From: Filobasidium wieringae | Taxonomy: Eukaryota > Basidiomycota > Tremellomycetes > Filobasidiales > Filobasidiaceae | NCBI GenBank assembly: GCA_001600055.1 | Contig: BCIV01000006.1 | Coordinates: 496,001 to 560,000 of the forward strand | Direction: 5' to 3' | Length of the DNA: 64,000 nucleotides | Shown here: positions 1 through 11,411 of the stretch, one piece after another | Numbering within the stretch: position 1 is the first letter of the stretch | Layout: each line of letters begins with the position of its first letter | The notes under the pieces: model-generated | Told to the model about the DNA's origin: nothing | Databases searched by the model: none | The model's input: the letters and a program-made list of their open reading frames with translations, nothing else | Made by a program: the position numbers and the translations under genes

Positions 1-3000
1 GTAGATGCTTGACACATAAGTCGTGAGCCAACTTCATACTAGGTTCATTGAGTGACATGGTAAAGGTCATCAAACATCCCTCATATAGACCTCGGCGAAG
101 ACCAAAGGTGGGCGCTACATCAACTGCAAATGTTAGTGCTCTTGCCAGTGTTCGCATGCTGAAATGCGGTGGGGTGTTGGTACCGTCCACGATGTCCCGC
201 GCACGAGACAATCCTTTGATAGCCATATAGAATTCTGCCGTGTCAAGAATAGCAGAACGATCCCCAGCTACAGCGTCTCCGAGATACTGTTTTACGATGG
301 CAATCAGTGCTTCGGTATCGTCGTCAGGCGGCGGTGAGTATATTTCGGTGAAGCGCATTCGCAACCCTGGAGGAAGATCTTTTTTACCGACGTCGGTTGC
401 GGGATTCATGCACGCGAACATCCGAAAGTCAGGATGCCTCACGACCGGCTCAAGATCTCCCCTTTCTGTGAGGACGACTGAAGCATCGGCATTCTCCACG
501 ATTGCGGAGAGGGACTCTAGCGTTTCCTGACTTGCCAGATTGACTTCGTCAAGGAGAATCCTACGAACGGAAGCTTGGTTTAGAATCGTAATCCGTGCAT
601 TTCATCCTCACCAAATCCTTACCATTCGCCACAACGCAGAGCTTGAACCAAAGGTCCTTCCACAAACGCAAAGACGAGTTTGCCACCTGCTTTGACATGC
701 TGCAATTCAAACGTGTCTACATCCTTTTGCAACTCATCCCATTCCTGAAGCAAAGTTTGAAGATCCGCTGTAGTTAGCTCTTCGTCCGCGACTTTTCTAC
801 GTTTGCGAGATGAGCTCTCGCCGATATCGTCTGGTAGGGTTGTTTCGCCCAAAGCGTGGTCTTTACTAAGCAGGGGCAACAAGTGTTAGCGACCCATTAT
901 ACATCCAAAAAAGGCGACTTACTTCACGAGCCGCTTTTGCACTCTATCTCTGGCCACTTTCCCAGCTTCTGTCCACATCTCGGTCACGCGCTTCCATCGA
1001 GTTGAGACGATGGCCTTTCGAATGCCCTCTTCGTACTTCTCGTTCTTCTTCCTGCTAAAGCTTCTTCGGAAGAGATCTAGCCATCGAGCGTGCAAATGAC
1101 GGGCGGGAATTGCAGCATCAACGGGCCGGAATCCACCGAGTAGATCAGCAGACTCGGTCTGCGTCGACAAGTTAATGACGGTGAGGGGACGATTCAGGAT
1201 AGACGCAACGTGCTGAACAGCGGTAGTCTTTCCAGTTCCGGTTTCTCCCACCAAGAGCATGGGTTCAGACAAGGAGATTCCCACAGCGATCCTTTCCAAT
1301 AAGATCGCAGAAGGCTTGGTCATGGCGTATGGTCGGGCCACTGGCTGATGATCATGGGGACGAGGGGCAAGTCCATGCAGAGAGGCTCTCCCGACTCTAA
1401 CCATACTACTTTGCCTCGCTCTAGCGTCTCCTTGTACTTCGACTTGTGGAATCCTTTTATCCAATAACCAGTCAGACCTCTCTTGTCCTAAACCGAGAGC
1501 GTCTCCCAAGATCCTAGCGATGGCTTGCCGCCGTTCGGCCTGAGCTGCTAGATGGTAAGGGAAAGATCCGAGGAAGATGTCGACAGCTTCCAGGAACACC
1601 TCGTCTTGCACCGATGGATTCGAAAATCGCATGACCTCAGCTGATGGATCGATATGCATAGCTATTTCGCCGGTAATGGGCAAGCACTTCTCCACTCTTG
1701 CACACCATTTCTCCAGATCTCTTAGACCATACGAACGTCTGGCTCCACTACCAGGGAGGGAAGTCTTTGCAAACTTCTGTTCAACTTCCTTGATCCGCTG
1801 ATAAGCCAGCGAGAGCGCTTGTACAGGTGGCCCAGCTAATCGAGGGTATTTCGCGTCCATGATGCTCTGTACCTCCAATTCAGATGGAGCAGGGAGGACA
1901 ATCTCGTGAAAGTAGTTGTGTCCCAAAAAGACAGCAGGAATAGAGTAGTCCGTCGTGTTGACCTTTCTCGTTGCAAACAGAGCGAAACCCTCTCCCGCTT
2001 CAATGCTATTTCTCCCTGGAATGTCCAACAACGCTCTCCCGCCGACTGCTTTGGTTGTTCCCAAACTATCAGCTATTCTCGCGAAAAGACTCAACACCTC
2101 TTGTCCCGCCCTATCAACATCCTCTAGAACGATCCATCTTCCGCTCCTGACCGCTTTCGTCAAGGCTCCTTCCACCCAAGTGAATGTTCCCGGCTGGGTA
2201 GGCGAAGACACATAGCTTCCCAACAGAGCTTTGGCATCGATCGATGTGTCCGCCAGCGAGATGGTCAATATCCTGGAATTGATTGCGGTTGCGGGGTAGA
2301 TCATGGAGGAGAGGTGATGAAGGATATGAGTCTTTCCGGCCGAAGCCATCCCAGTGATGAGGATAGGTAGACGCCTGCTGAGGAGTTTGGCCATGGCTCG
2401 TATGGCCGATTGATTCGATTGAATTTCCACATGCAAATTATGGTCCAGCGTCTTGATGTCCTTGGGTATTTCCGTTCGAAGCGACAGTTGACCTCCTACG
2501 ATTGCAGTAAAAGAACCAAAGTCGTTCTGAACGTCGAAAGTGCCGTCCTGCTCTTCTTCCTCAGAGGACCATATCGAGCTCGTGGATCCAATGTTCACAT
2601 ATTTCCGCTCTCTCATTGCTTCTCGTATTCTCAATCCCCAACCCTCGATGGTTTCCAATTTCATGGTTCCCGTAACAGTCTCCCCTTCATTGCCGAAGTG
2701 AAATACCCAGCCATACGCAATGAATGCCGAGGCATTGTCAGTTCTTCCGATCCATTTGTCTTCCAACACCCTTCGATCCATCTCCGGCAAGCCGTTAAGC
2801 TTTATCCAGCACTGTACTGCAAGGTATCGGACTCCCTTGTCAGGATGTCCTCGGTATAGTCTTTCAAAAATGGATTGAGGCCAATAATTTCGTACACCCA
2901 TTCGAGGGTCGGAGCTGAGGATACGGTAGGTCGAGAGGAGGACGAGTTGCAATCGGGTTGGGTCAGGGGAAAAGGGTTCATCTTCATTTTTGGGAAGGAA

Positions 3001-3570
3001 CGCTAAGGGAGTATTTTCGAGAAAAGGGGACTGCGAAAGGAAAACGTGTACGGAACTGCATGGCGAGAAGGGTGGGTAAACATTATAGCAGTACAAGATT
3101 CGCTCGATACCTGCTCACCTCCATAGTTCCGGCACGAATTCGACGACTTCTGCTAAGATGAAGAGCTCCCTTTCCCACTGTCCTGTTTCTTTTGTCGTTT
3201 TGCTGTCGGTCAACATCCATCTTCCAAACAAGTCAACCAGAAGAGGTCTAAAATGTTTCACGAGATGAAAAGTAGTTCCGGGTATAGCAGCTACTTCAGA
3301 CAGAGCTTGTAGAACTCGTCCTGATGTTGTGTTCGAGTGGAATGCATAGCCCAATAAGGCATCAGACACTGTCGAGCTGAAGAAATCAGGAATTCTTGCG
3401 TCTCCTTCTATAATATTGAAATCTGCCAGAAAGCTACGAAGTCTTGATCGGAGGGGAAATTTGGCGATATCGCCGTTTGAGGAGGGAGGAGAAGTCAGTG
3501 TTTCGACAGTATCTACCTCCATTTCCGCAGAGCTGTCGATTGCTGTTATGTCGGCGGTTTGACCTTGCAT
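1..3570 (-). CDS. MDN1: Midasin (dynein-like AAA ATPase), N-terminal part, truncated by window edge
   Basis: Midasin is the giant nuclear AAA ATPase that strips assembly factors from pre-60S ribosomes. Reading leftward, the start ATG is at 3570 and the gene runs off at base 1, so only the N-terminal fifth or so of a protein normally near 5000 aa is present. Exon 1 (3570 to about 3120) encodes the non-AAA head and is joined to exon 2 by an intron ending just before the codons for SSVHVFLSQS. Exon 2 has two P-loops: ITGMASAGKT (AAA1) and LLVGETGTGKTTAVQ (AAA2), each followed by hydrophobic Walker B segments (WIVLEDVDRAG). Near the left edge the reading frame gives LDEVNLASQETLES and FACMNPATDVGKKDLPPGLR, which are typical midasin sensor/Walker B blocks. 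Further small introns lie around 883-918 and near 590. The family assignment is secure. Confidence 0.93.
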
Positions 3571-3910
3571 CGTGTTGCACTAAGTATACACGGATGAGTC
3601 AGGTCTGGATTCTCGAGATAAACTCGATTGAAATCGATGTGGTATCGTATCGAGCAAGGGAGAGTCGAGCAACCGATGTCTCGAAATTTAGTTGCAGAGG
3701 GGCGGCAAGGTCGATACAGAGCGGACATCTCGAAAATCAGCCTCCTGCGATGTCCGTTTTCATGCATTTCGAGCGTGACGTTATCTAGATCTCATGCGTT
3801 ATCTTGTCAGATGGACTTTGTATACGTTCAATTAGATACGATTTCCTTCGACCTTCCTCTTCCCCATCGACTGGTATCCACTAGATATCAGACATCGGTA
3901 TCCTGCCAGA
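3571..3910. promoter_or_regulatory. Divergent intergenic region MDN1/MAD1
   Basis: This 340-bp gap separates the divergent starts of MDN1 (minus) and MAD1 (plus), so it must hold both promoters. I see no convincing TATA box, repeat or RNA gene in it. Confidence 0.5.
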
Positions 3911-6536
3911 ATGTCCGAGTCTGTCGTGTCTTTCTACGACGACGAGGCCTTTTCCGCAGATGGCAATGCAGAGGCATCATCTTCAAGACGAACGCCCTCT
4001 AGAATGGGCACACCGAACAGAACGGGGAAGAGGAATGCTCAAACTGCCGAACTGCCAGATTGTCAGTAGTACAGGAATCGGCGTCATTGAACCGCCTCAT
4101 TACTGATCATCCTCACAATATAGCTTCGCCTGCTCATCCATTACGGAGATCGCTGGTCAGGTCTCAAATCACAACGACTTCTTTACAAACAAAGGTCATC
4201 GCTCTTGAACAAAAGCTAAAAGCTCGAGACGAGCAGCTTGAAGCTCGGAGAGTTGAAGTAGAGAAGTTGATGCAGGATCGGCGAAATCTTAGTAGAGGAT
4301 ATGAAACCGCTTCCAAAGCGAGAGACGATGCGAAGCGAGAGTCTGAAGCAGAAAAGGTGAGTTGCTTGGGTCTTTTTAGCCAGATTCCCTTAGCTAAAGT
4401 TGGAATGTTGAAGATGAAGCATGGCTCCGCTCTGGAGTCACAAATCAGGAAAACACAGCAATCAGAAGAATCCGCTATCGCCCTCCGATCTGAATTATCC
4501 CTCCTGTCCCGCACTCACACTTCTCACGTATCCCAATCGCAATCACAAGTAGATCTCCTCAATACTCAATTAGCGCAGGTGGAACAAGAGCGAGACAGCC
4601 TGCTGAATATGAGGAGGCAAGCACATGAGTTGAGCGAAGCGCTGGAATTCAAAGAACGGGAGCTAGACGACGTCCGAGTCTTACTCATCCAAGCAAGGGA
4701 AAGAAACCCTCTTCCCTCATCTGCAGCGACAGACGAAGATTCTCTACGGAAAGAGCTCAAAAGACAAGCTAGCCTGTTATCTTCCCTAGGCAAGACGAAC
4801 GCTACTCTTCAAGCGGAGAATACCGAGTTGCGGTTGAGAAGGGATAATGTGGAGATGGTCAAGAGTGAGATGCTGGGAGTAGTCAAGAGGGCCAAGGCAG
4901 CGGAGGACCGATTGTCAGTCTGTCAGGAAGCATTGGACCGGGCGAGAAAAGACATGGAGTGAGCGGACCAGCAGTAACATATCGTACTGCAGCCTGTCAC
5001 TGATTCTTTTCTACCTACTTACAGCATGCTAACCATAAATGTCGCGAGCGATCACACCACGGACGATCTGACGACCACATCGGCGTCCGAATACATCTCG
5101 CTTCAACACCGACTGTCTCAACTAGCCTCCGCTCACGCTCTATGCGCGACTACTATTGCAGCCAAGCAAAGTACCGTGCTCGACTATAGTAACCGGCTGG
5201 AACAGATCAGTAGGGAATCTGCAGCGAGTCTGGATGGCTTGCAGAAAAGAGCGGAGGTGGCAGAGAGGGAGCTTAGATGGGCGGAGGATGCTAGAAGTCG
5301 TGCTGAGAAGCGGCTGGGGTTGGCAAGGGAGGAGCTCGAGATGTTACGGACAAAGGTCGGTGTCTTCATCTGCCCGCTCCTACAGCACGAGCCGAAAACT
5401 GATGTCAGCTAATTATAGTCAAGGACATCAGAAATCAGCAACGTTACAGCAGCGGATGATGCTGCAAAAGTGGCCGAACTTGAGAGACAAATCGAGCTGT
5501 ATCGTCGGGCTATTGACGAATATCAAGGAGATAATCGCGATAGTCAAGCAAAGGCCATACTGGAACTCGATCTCGTCAAGCGTTCGGATCTTAATGCAGC
5601 TTTGGAGAAGTCCAAAGCCTTGCAGGAGGGTGAGCACGATCATCCAAGCCACTCAGTTCATGCTTTTCACTAATCGTCTCGTCTACAGAGGCTGAAATGC
5701 TTTCGAATACGCTGAAACAGCACGAAGAAGCTTATGAGGAACTGCGAAAGGAAGCGGAAGATATGGAGAATCGTCTTGGTTCAGGAGAATACAACACCAA
5801 GGTCTGGAGGGCAGTGACGTTTGCAGGTAGCCCTGCAGCAAAAGACTTTGCAATCCGTAAGGAGACATTGGAAAAGCTCAAGAAGGAGAACGAAGCTCTT
5901 GTGGGGCAAGTTGTTGAGCTACAAAAGAGCACTGCATCTGGAGTGGCTGGTGACTCGGATAAGACCGTCCCGATCGAGGTCTATCAACGGCTCAAAGAAG
6001 AACAGGAAACCGAGCAAGCGCTGCATGAGAAACGGTTATTGCGATTGCGAGAAGTCAGTATCGCTTGATTTTAGTGGATTGATCAACCCGACTGAAACTG
6101 ATTTCTTCTCTTCACAGGCATTCGCGGCAAGATCGAAGGAATTCCTCGAATCCGTTCAATCTCTGCTTGGTTGGCGTGTGCGATTTGGAGAGAACGGCTC
6201 GGATGTCAGATTAGAATCGATGTATGCTGCCAAGAGCGGTAAAATGGGCCTTCGGATCGCATTCAAGAGTGAGGGTGGGCATTTCGGAACCATGAAGATG
6301 ATGGGCGGGATGGCCAAGACGCTAGAGCACGCCAAGGAGTACTGGGTTCTGCAACGGCAAAGTATCCCTGGGTTCTTGGCTCAAGTGACGCTGGAAGCGT
6401 TTGAGAAGACTACAGTCAGTTTCAAGCTTTTCCCGAGTTACGTGTACGCCAGTACTGACTGACCCCACCAAATTTATGATAGATCGGGCGTCTGGCAGGA
6501 TACGCTGGTAACGAGGATATGGAGGAAGAAGAATAA
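3911..6536 (+). CDS. MAD1: Spindle assembly checkpoint protein Mad1
   Basis: Mad1 is a long coiled-coil protein that recruits Mad2 to unattached kinetochores. The start ATG at 3911 gives MSESVVSFYDDEAF, and the stop is at 6534-6536. Intron 1 (about 4052-4123) hides the start of the coiled coil, and other introns lie near 4360, 4962-5024, 5355-5420, 5627-5690, 6054-6118 and 6415-6481. Most of the protein is heptad-rich coiled coil (for example LVRSQITTTSLQTKVIALEQ). A Mad2-interaction motif is visible near 5792-5835 as KVWRAVTFAGSP. The C-terminal RWD-like Mad1 domain follows (LLGWRVRFGENGSDVRLESM ... IPGFLAQVTLEAFEKTT). The Bub1-binding motif, RLK in most species, appears to be RLR here (LLRLREAFAARSKEFLE). 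The gene is convergent with CSM3, about 100 bp away. The family call is firm and the exact exon borders less so. Confidence 0.9.
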
Positions 6537-6640
6537 CTTGGGATGTATCCGCATATTCAAGAACTGTACAATCTATACAACTTGTCTCCGATGCTTGGAG
6601 AATGATGTATGCTACATTCCATGTATTCCCAGAAAGTCGT

Positions 6641-8008
6641 TCAAATGCCTTGCATTGCAGCCCACCCTTCCTCATCATCATCTTCCGGAGGCATCTCGAA
6701 AGCTTCATAATCTTCTTCCTCGTCGGGGATGATCTCTTTCTCTTTTCCTTTTACAGAAACGATCCCATTGCCGTTCTCCTGCACTGCAGGTCCTTCGTTC
6801 GATAACCCTCTAGCTTCTTCTTCGGCGAGAGCTATCATGGCGTCTAGGTCTTCCTCGTCTTCCTCGGCTTGTGTAGTTGAAGCGTTGTGAACGGATGTAG
6901 GCGTACTGGTCTGCTCCAGAGCGAGACGTCGTCTCGATCTCGGAGACAAGAATGGGTTATCGTCCACCCCGATAGCCTGAGCCTGGCCATGAGAATCGAC
7001 ATGAAGTGATGTCTCGTCCACGTTCGCTGGAGAATGCATCTCGCGGTCTTCTGTGCTCGTCAAATCAACCCCATCCCTCTGATCTCGTTCCGTCTTCGCT
7101 TCATCTCTATACCGACTCAGAACGCTCTACAAGATATGTAAAGCGATCAGACATCCTTTGAGCTCTCGAGGAAACCATATGAGACAGAGTGAGGACTTAC
7201 GGACATCACTCGAGCATGACAGAGTGATTCGACTTTTGTGACAGTATCACCGAAAGTCAACTTGGGGAACATTTTATGTGCCCAAAGTCTATAGGTCTCT
7301 AACAGATTCGAGAGATCTTCTGCCTGATCGCGGTGAAGAGAGTTCAGAGAAGGGGCATGAGGGGAAGTGCGGGAGAACGTACTTCGTGCCCCTTTCCACG
7401 AGGTCGGAAACGTTTCATATCCTTGATCAGTGCAGGGAACCCCGATCTGCCTATCAGTCTATCGAGAATTTAGGGGGAGTTCAATCCAAAAAGGTCCTGA
7501 CAATCGCATCTATGAACTGTTTTCGCATGACTAACCGATCATGATCCAGCTTGGGATAGACCCTCTTCTTTACCCCTTCTTCCTCCTCAGTTCCCTCCGG
7601 TCTTGTTCCCAAATCCGTCCCTATCTCAGCCCCCCGCCCATTCCCCATAGTAAGCGGATCTATGGCACTCCCCGTCAATCCTCCTTCATCTGTTCCATGT
7701 TGAATTGTTACGCTCGGTCCAGCTTGATTAGGATCTATATCATTGCCATTCTCATCGAGTCTTCTTCTTTTCGCTGGCGATGGGGAATACGTTGAAGAAT
7801 CTGCGAGGGAGTATGCACCGGGGGAAGGGAGGAAGAGGGGATTGTCGTTCGTTCGCTTGACAGGTGTGAAGATGTTTAGTGGGACTGGGGAAAGAGGTGG
7901 TGGGGTTGAAGGAGAAGCGGGAGGGGACAGTGGGGATTGAGGAGGGGGTGTTTCGGGTGATCTTGACCGAGACATCGATCTTGTCGGTGTGAGAGCCATG
8001 TCATTCAT
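6641..8008 (-). CDS. CSM3: Replication fork protection complex subunit Csm3/Swi3 (TIPIN)
   Basis: Csm3/Swi3 partners Tof1/Swi1 (Timeless/Tipin in animals) to stabilise paused replication forks and signal the S-phase checkpoint. The ATG is at 8008 (MNDMALTPTRSMSRSRS) and the stop at 6641-6643. After a Pro/Ser-rich N-terminus and SPAKRRRLDENG, the Swi3 domain is assembled across introns: VYPKLDHDR joins SGFPALIKDMKRFRPRGKG, then HE-DLSNLLETYRLWAHKMFP and LTFGDTVTKVESLCHARVM. This matches the family core (GLPAL, GKGHE, DL..LL..Y..WAH.LFP). The C-terminus is acidic (EEDEEDLDAMIALAEEEAR). Introns run about 7538-7472, 7383-7325 and 7199-7133. It faces GPN2 across a 291-bp promoter with two cell-cycle boxes. 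Confidence 0.88.
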
Positions 8009-8299
8009 GGTCGTGAGATCAGGGTTGCCTTGGTGTTGGTAGGTGGTGATGATGTAGGATTAGCAGTAGCAACAGCGTTTGTCAACAACTCGGAAGTTCG
8101 AACTTGCTGAAACGCGGTCAAATGAAGCGAGAACGCGTCACGCGTCAGGAGCGCGGACATCCACTAAATAACGATTCCATGTCCGTCTCACTTGGCAATG
8201 ACCTATTCTTCCTGATGGTGACTAAGAGTCGAGCGTTCATGCCTATCGCAACATACACAATCTCAATCATTCTTCGACATCACAATATCAACCCGTAAG
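8009..8299. promoter_or_regulatory. Divergent promoter CSM3/GPN2 with tandem MCB (ACGCGT) boxes
   Basis: The gap between two divergent starts contains two perfect ACGCGT hexamers, at 8133-8138 and 8140-8145, separated by one base, plus a related ACGCGG at 8112-8117. ACGCGT is the MluI cell-cycle box bound by MBF (Swi6/Mbp1-type) for G1/S transcription. The pair lies about 125-137 bp upstream of the CSM3 ATG, an S-phase gene. Site function is inferred. Confidence 0.6.
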
Positions 8300-9585
8300 A
8301 TGGTAGCGTTCGGTCAGCTAGTTTGCGGTCCACCAGGAGCAGGCAAAACAACCTATTGCCACGGAACGCATCAAGTAAGCCTCTCCCCTGTTCCTTCCCC
8401 TGTCAGCCTGACCAAACCCATAACTTATAAACTTACCGCACCCCGCAAGTTTCTTACAGCCCTCAATCGACCGGTAGCGATCATAAACTTAGATCCAGCC
8501 GTCCCCAACCCTCCATACCCATGTGCGGTGAATATAACGGACCTGATCTCGCTGGAAGAGATCATGGACGAATTCTCCCTCGGGCCGAACGGAGCAATGC
8601 TCTATGCCATGGAATATCTGGAGACGAATTTAGATTGGCTGGAAGAGAAGATCCAAGAGGTTCTCATTCAACAGGATGAAGAGAGAAGGGGACCTGGATA
8701 TTTAGTGTTTGATACACCGGGTCAGGTGGAATTATGGACGAATCATGATTCACTCAAACGGATCATAACAAAGTTTACCAAAAAGGATTACCGAGTACGC
8801 TACACCTCCTTCTCTCCTTGAAATTCTCTTCTTATCCTGATTCTCCGTCTGCGTTTCTAGTTGGTAGCAGTACATCTATCAGACGCCCATTACATAACAG
8901 ATCCCTCCAAATTCATCTCCGTCCTCCTCCTCTCCCTCCGTGCCATGCTTCAATTGGAACTACCTCACGTTAATGTCTTGAGCAAGATCGATCTGGTCGG
9001 CGGTTACGGGGAACTACGTGCGCCCGACTGTTTCTCTCTACTGAATTACTAGTTTACCAGCAAATGAACTGACCCATGATGTGATCCAACATAGCATTCA
9101 ACCTCTCCTATTATACCGAAGTACAGGACCTGACGTACCTCGCTGCACAGCTGGACAACGCTCCGGATCGGTTCAGTCAGAAATATAGGAAACTGAATCA
9201 AGTGATATGCGAGTTGGTAGAAGAATATGGGTTGGTAGGGTTTGAGACTTTGGCTGTAGAGGTGAGTCTTTTCTCGTCTTCACACGAACTCGTAAAGGGA
9301 ATATAGGTGTAAGAATACTGACCAGCGATCGAGTGAACGTAGGACAAGAAGTCCATGTTGAAGCTGCTCAAATTACTGGACAAGGCTATAGGATACGCCT
9401 ATATCCCGCCCGATACTGGCGCGTCCATCTCGGAAGTGGGAGGGCAGCATGAACATCTAGCCAGTGCAATCCCTTACTTGACGGGTGCCGACGACGTGGA
9501 TGATGTGCAGGAAAGATGGGTGGATCGGAAAGACGCTTGGGACGAGTGGGAGAAGAAACAAAAGGATCAGGCTGGAGGACCATAG
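8300..9585 (+). CDS. GPN2: GPN-loop GTPase 2
   Basis: GPN2 is a small cytoplasmic GTPase involved in assembly and nuclear import of RNA polymerases II and III. The start ATG at 8300 gives [20 protein letters not shown], a P-loop placed at the very N-terminus as in the family. The first intron (about 8375-8449) joins GTHQ to [17 protein letters not shown]. The signature Gly-Pro-Asn insertion is visible in [17 protein letters not shown]. The G3 region is [15 protein letters not shown] and the G4 region is [10 protein letters not shown]. Further introns lie about 8794-8861, 9016-9094 and 9260-9342. The C-terminus is [21 protein letters not shown]1 and GPN3 are the alternatives, but the [12 protein letters not shown] and VDIR-less N-terminus fit GPN2 best. 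Confidence 0.92.
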
Positions 9586-9903
9586 TACACTGAGTTGACC
9601 TGTTTACGAAATCTAATGACCACATCACACATCATCATGCCCGATCCAAGTCTATCCATTGCAAACCCAATCGCATCGAGCAAAAACCAATATAATCTCA
9701 TCTGTAACGTGTAGATCATACTGGGTTCGAAGCGTCCCCAATGAGTTTGTAAAAAGGTACAAAAGGGTCAAGGTAGCGGGCAAAAGAAACCCAGGTTCCA
9801 CCGCCTCTCAACGCATAGCCAATCCCATCGCTATTGCATCGTTCTCTCTCCTCTCTCTTCCAAAGTTCTCATTCCACAAGTTTCAGTCAAGGAGAAAAGG
9901 TGT
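9586..9903. other. Convergent 3' region GPN2/eL14
   Basis: This is 318 bp between the stops of two convergent genes. It is presumably 3' UTR and polyadenylation sequence. No ORF, repeat or RNA gene is evident. Confidence 0.4.
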
Positions 9904-10780
9904 TTAGGCGGAAGCCTTCTTCTCCTTGGCGTAAGCCTTGCGGACCTGTGGGTGACGAAATCAAACAGAACGATTCAGCGATACGTTCACTTCCAACTGT
10001 CGAGTCGAGTGGAATGTCCACGCACGAGATCCCTCCTCTGCCTCTTCAACAAACCGACCTCGAACCTCTCGAAATCGGTGGCCGCCCTCCTCGAGTCCCT
10101 AGCAGCCAACTTCTTGGCCCAGCTGGATCCCTGCCACTTCTCTCCGACCTGAGACTTCTCAAACGCCTTCTTGATGGCACCGGTACCGGCAGCTCGGGGA
10201 AGGGAGGGGATGGTGTAAGGGGTAAGGATGAGGTGACGGTAGGCAATGGCTTGACGGGGGACCGAGGTGGTAGGTCCGTCAATGAGAGCCTACCGAATGC
10301 AATTGATAATCATGTTTAGCCATGTGTCTCCATCCTCGATATGCTTCGCCTCTATTCGAAGGGACTCACCCTGTTGTGGTCGATGATCTCGGCAATAACG
10401 GCGAGCTTGCCAGCGTTGGGACCGTCGTTGACCAAGACGACACGTCCGACCTCGACGAAACGCTTGAAGGTAGAGGGAGCTTGAACCTGACAGAGGCAAC
10501 AGGGAAGAAAGGTCAGTGACCCTGTGTATAGAAAGCGTTTCAGGCAGGTTGAAGCTGGAGATGCGTTGCGTTGCGTTGTAATTCGGCGGTGTGCTTGCTG
10601 AGTTCCTCTTCCTGTTTCCGTCCCCTTCCCTAGTACTCTCAACCCTACTCATTCCACCTCAGTGTCTATCCATATCCAACAATCTTCTTTCGTTTCTTGA
10701 AGTATTCCGCAAACGCAACGCATCGCAATCTCCGTCCCTCAACCTGGCTGCCCTGTAATCCTTCAACTCACGGGAGCCAT
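9904..10780 (-). CDS. RPL14: 60S ribosomal protein eL14
   Basis: This is large-subunit ribosomal protein eL14. It is recovered only by splicing. A 9-nt first coding exon (ATGGCTCCC, 10772-10780) is followed by a GTGAGT donor. Exon 2 (about 10371-10489) encodes [20 protein letters not shown] then [19 protein letters not shown], the eL14 KOW-like core. Exon 3 (to about 10034) gives [20 protein letters not shown] and, later, [21 protein letters not shown] last short exon gives [13 protein letters not shown] with the stop at 9904-9906. The protein is about 140 residues, normal for the family. The first exon is easy to miss, because without it there is no ATG in frame. Its splice sites are canonical, so I trust the model. 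Confidence 0.9.
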
Positions 10781-11411
10781 CTCGATCGTCCTCTTCTACT
10801 ATTTCAGTTTAAAGGGGTTGTTGGTGGTGGTTTTCGAGGGGGTATCTGGACGAACGCAAGAGGATCAACAACTTCACTCGAATTCAGGTGAGGCCGCTGA
10901 GAGCCGGCGCTCTGTGAGGAGATGCGATGGGAGGGTTGCCGCGGAGTCTACGGTCAGGAGGGGGACGCACCGCTAGGAGGGCCGAGCGAGAGAATGAGCG
11001 GAAAGTTTTGGACGAAAGAAGCGCGAGATGAGTGCGCGTAGCAAGAGTAAATCCGACTGAGCGTCGCGCGTCCCTGAGTAGAGCAGGTGATGACTCATCA
11101 AACGTTCCTCCGCAACCTCGACATTGACAAGTTGCTTCTCGCTTCTCGAACGTCATCTCCCTATGCTGCAGATAACCATAACTAGACTACTGAAACCAAT
11201 TCTAACGCTGACTGGTGACAGATCTTGAGGGTCACAGATCATTGGTAATTTCACCGATCTTACAAGCATCCTCCTGTACCATGTACCGATCATCTATGCC
11301 ATCGATCTATCGCTCTCATTCATTCGCAAAGCTCTCTTTCGCTCGACGCTAAGCAATCGGCACTACGCCTCCTCAAAGGTCTCAAACGTCGGCGGTAGAT
11401 TGGCTATCGAT
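10781..11411. other. Region upstream of eL14, no recognised gene
   Basis: About 630 bp lie between the eL14 start and the 3' end of a candidate small gene. The eL14 promoter must lie here. A locally GC-rich patch runs about 10895-11060. The ORFs across it have no recognisable protein features, and I found no tRNA-like A/B boxes. Confidence 0.35.
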
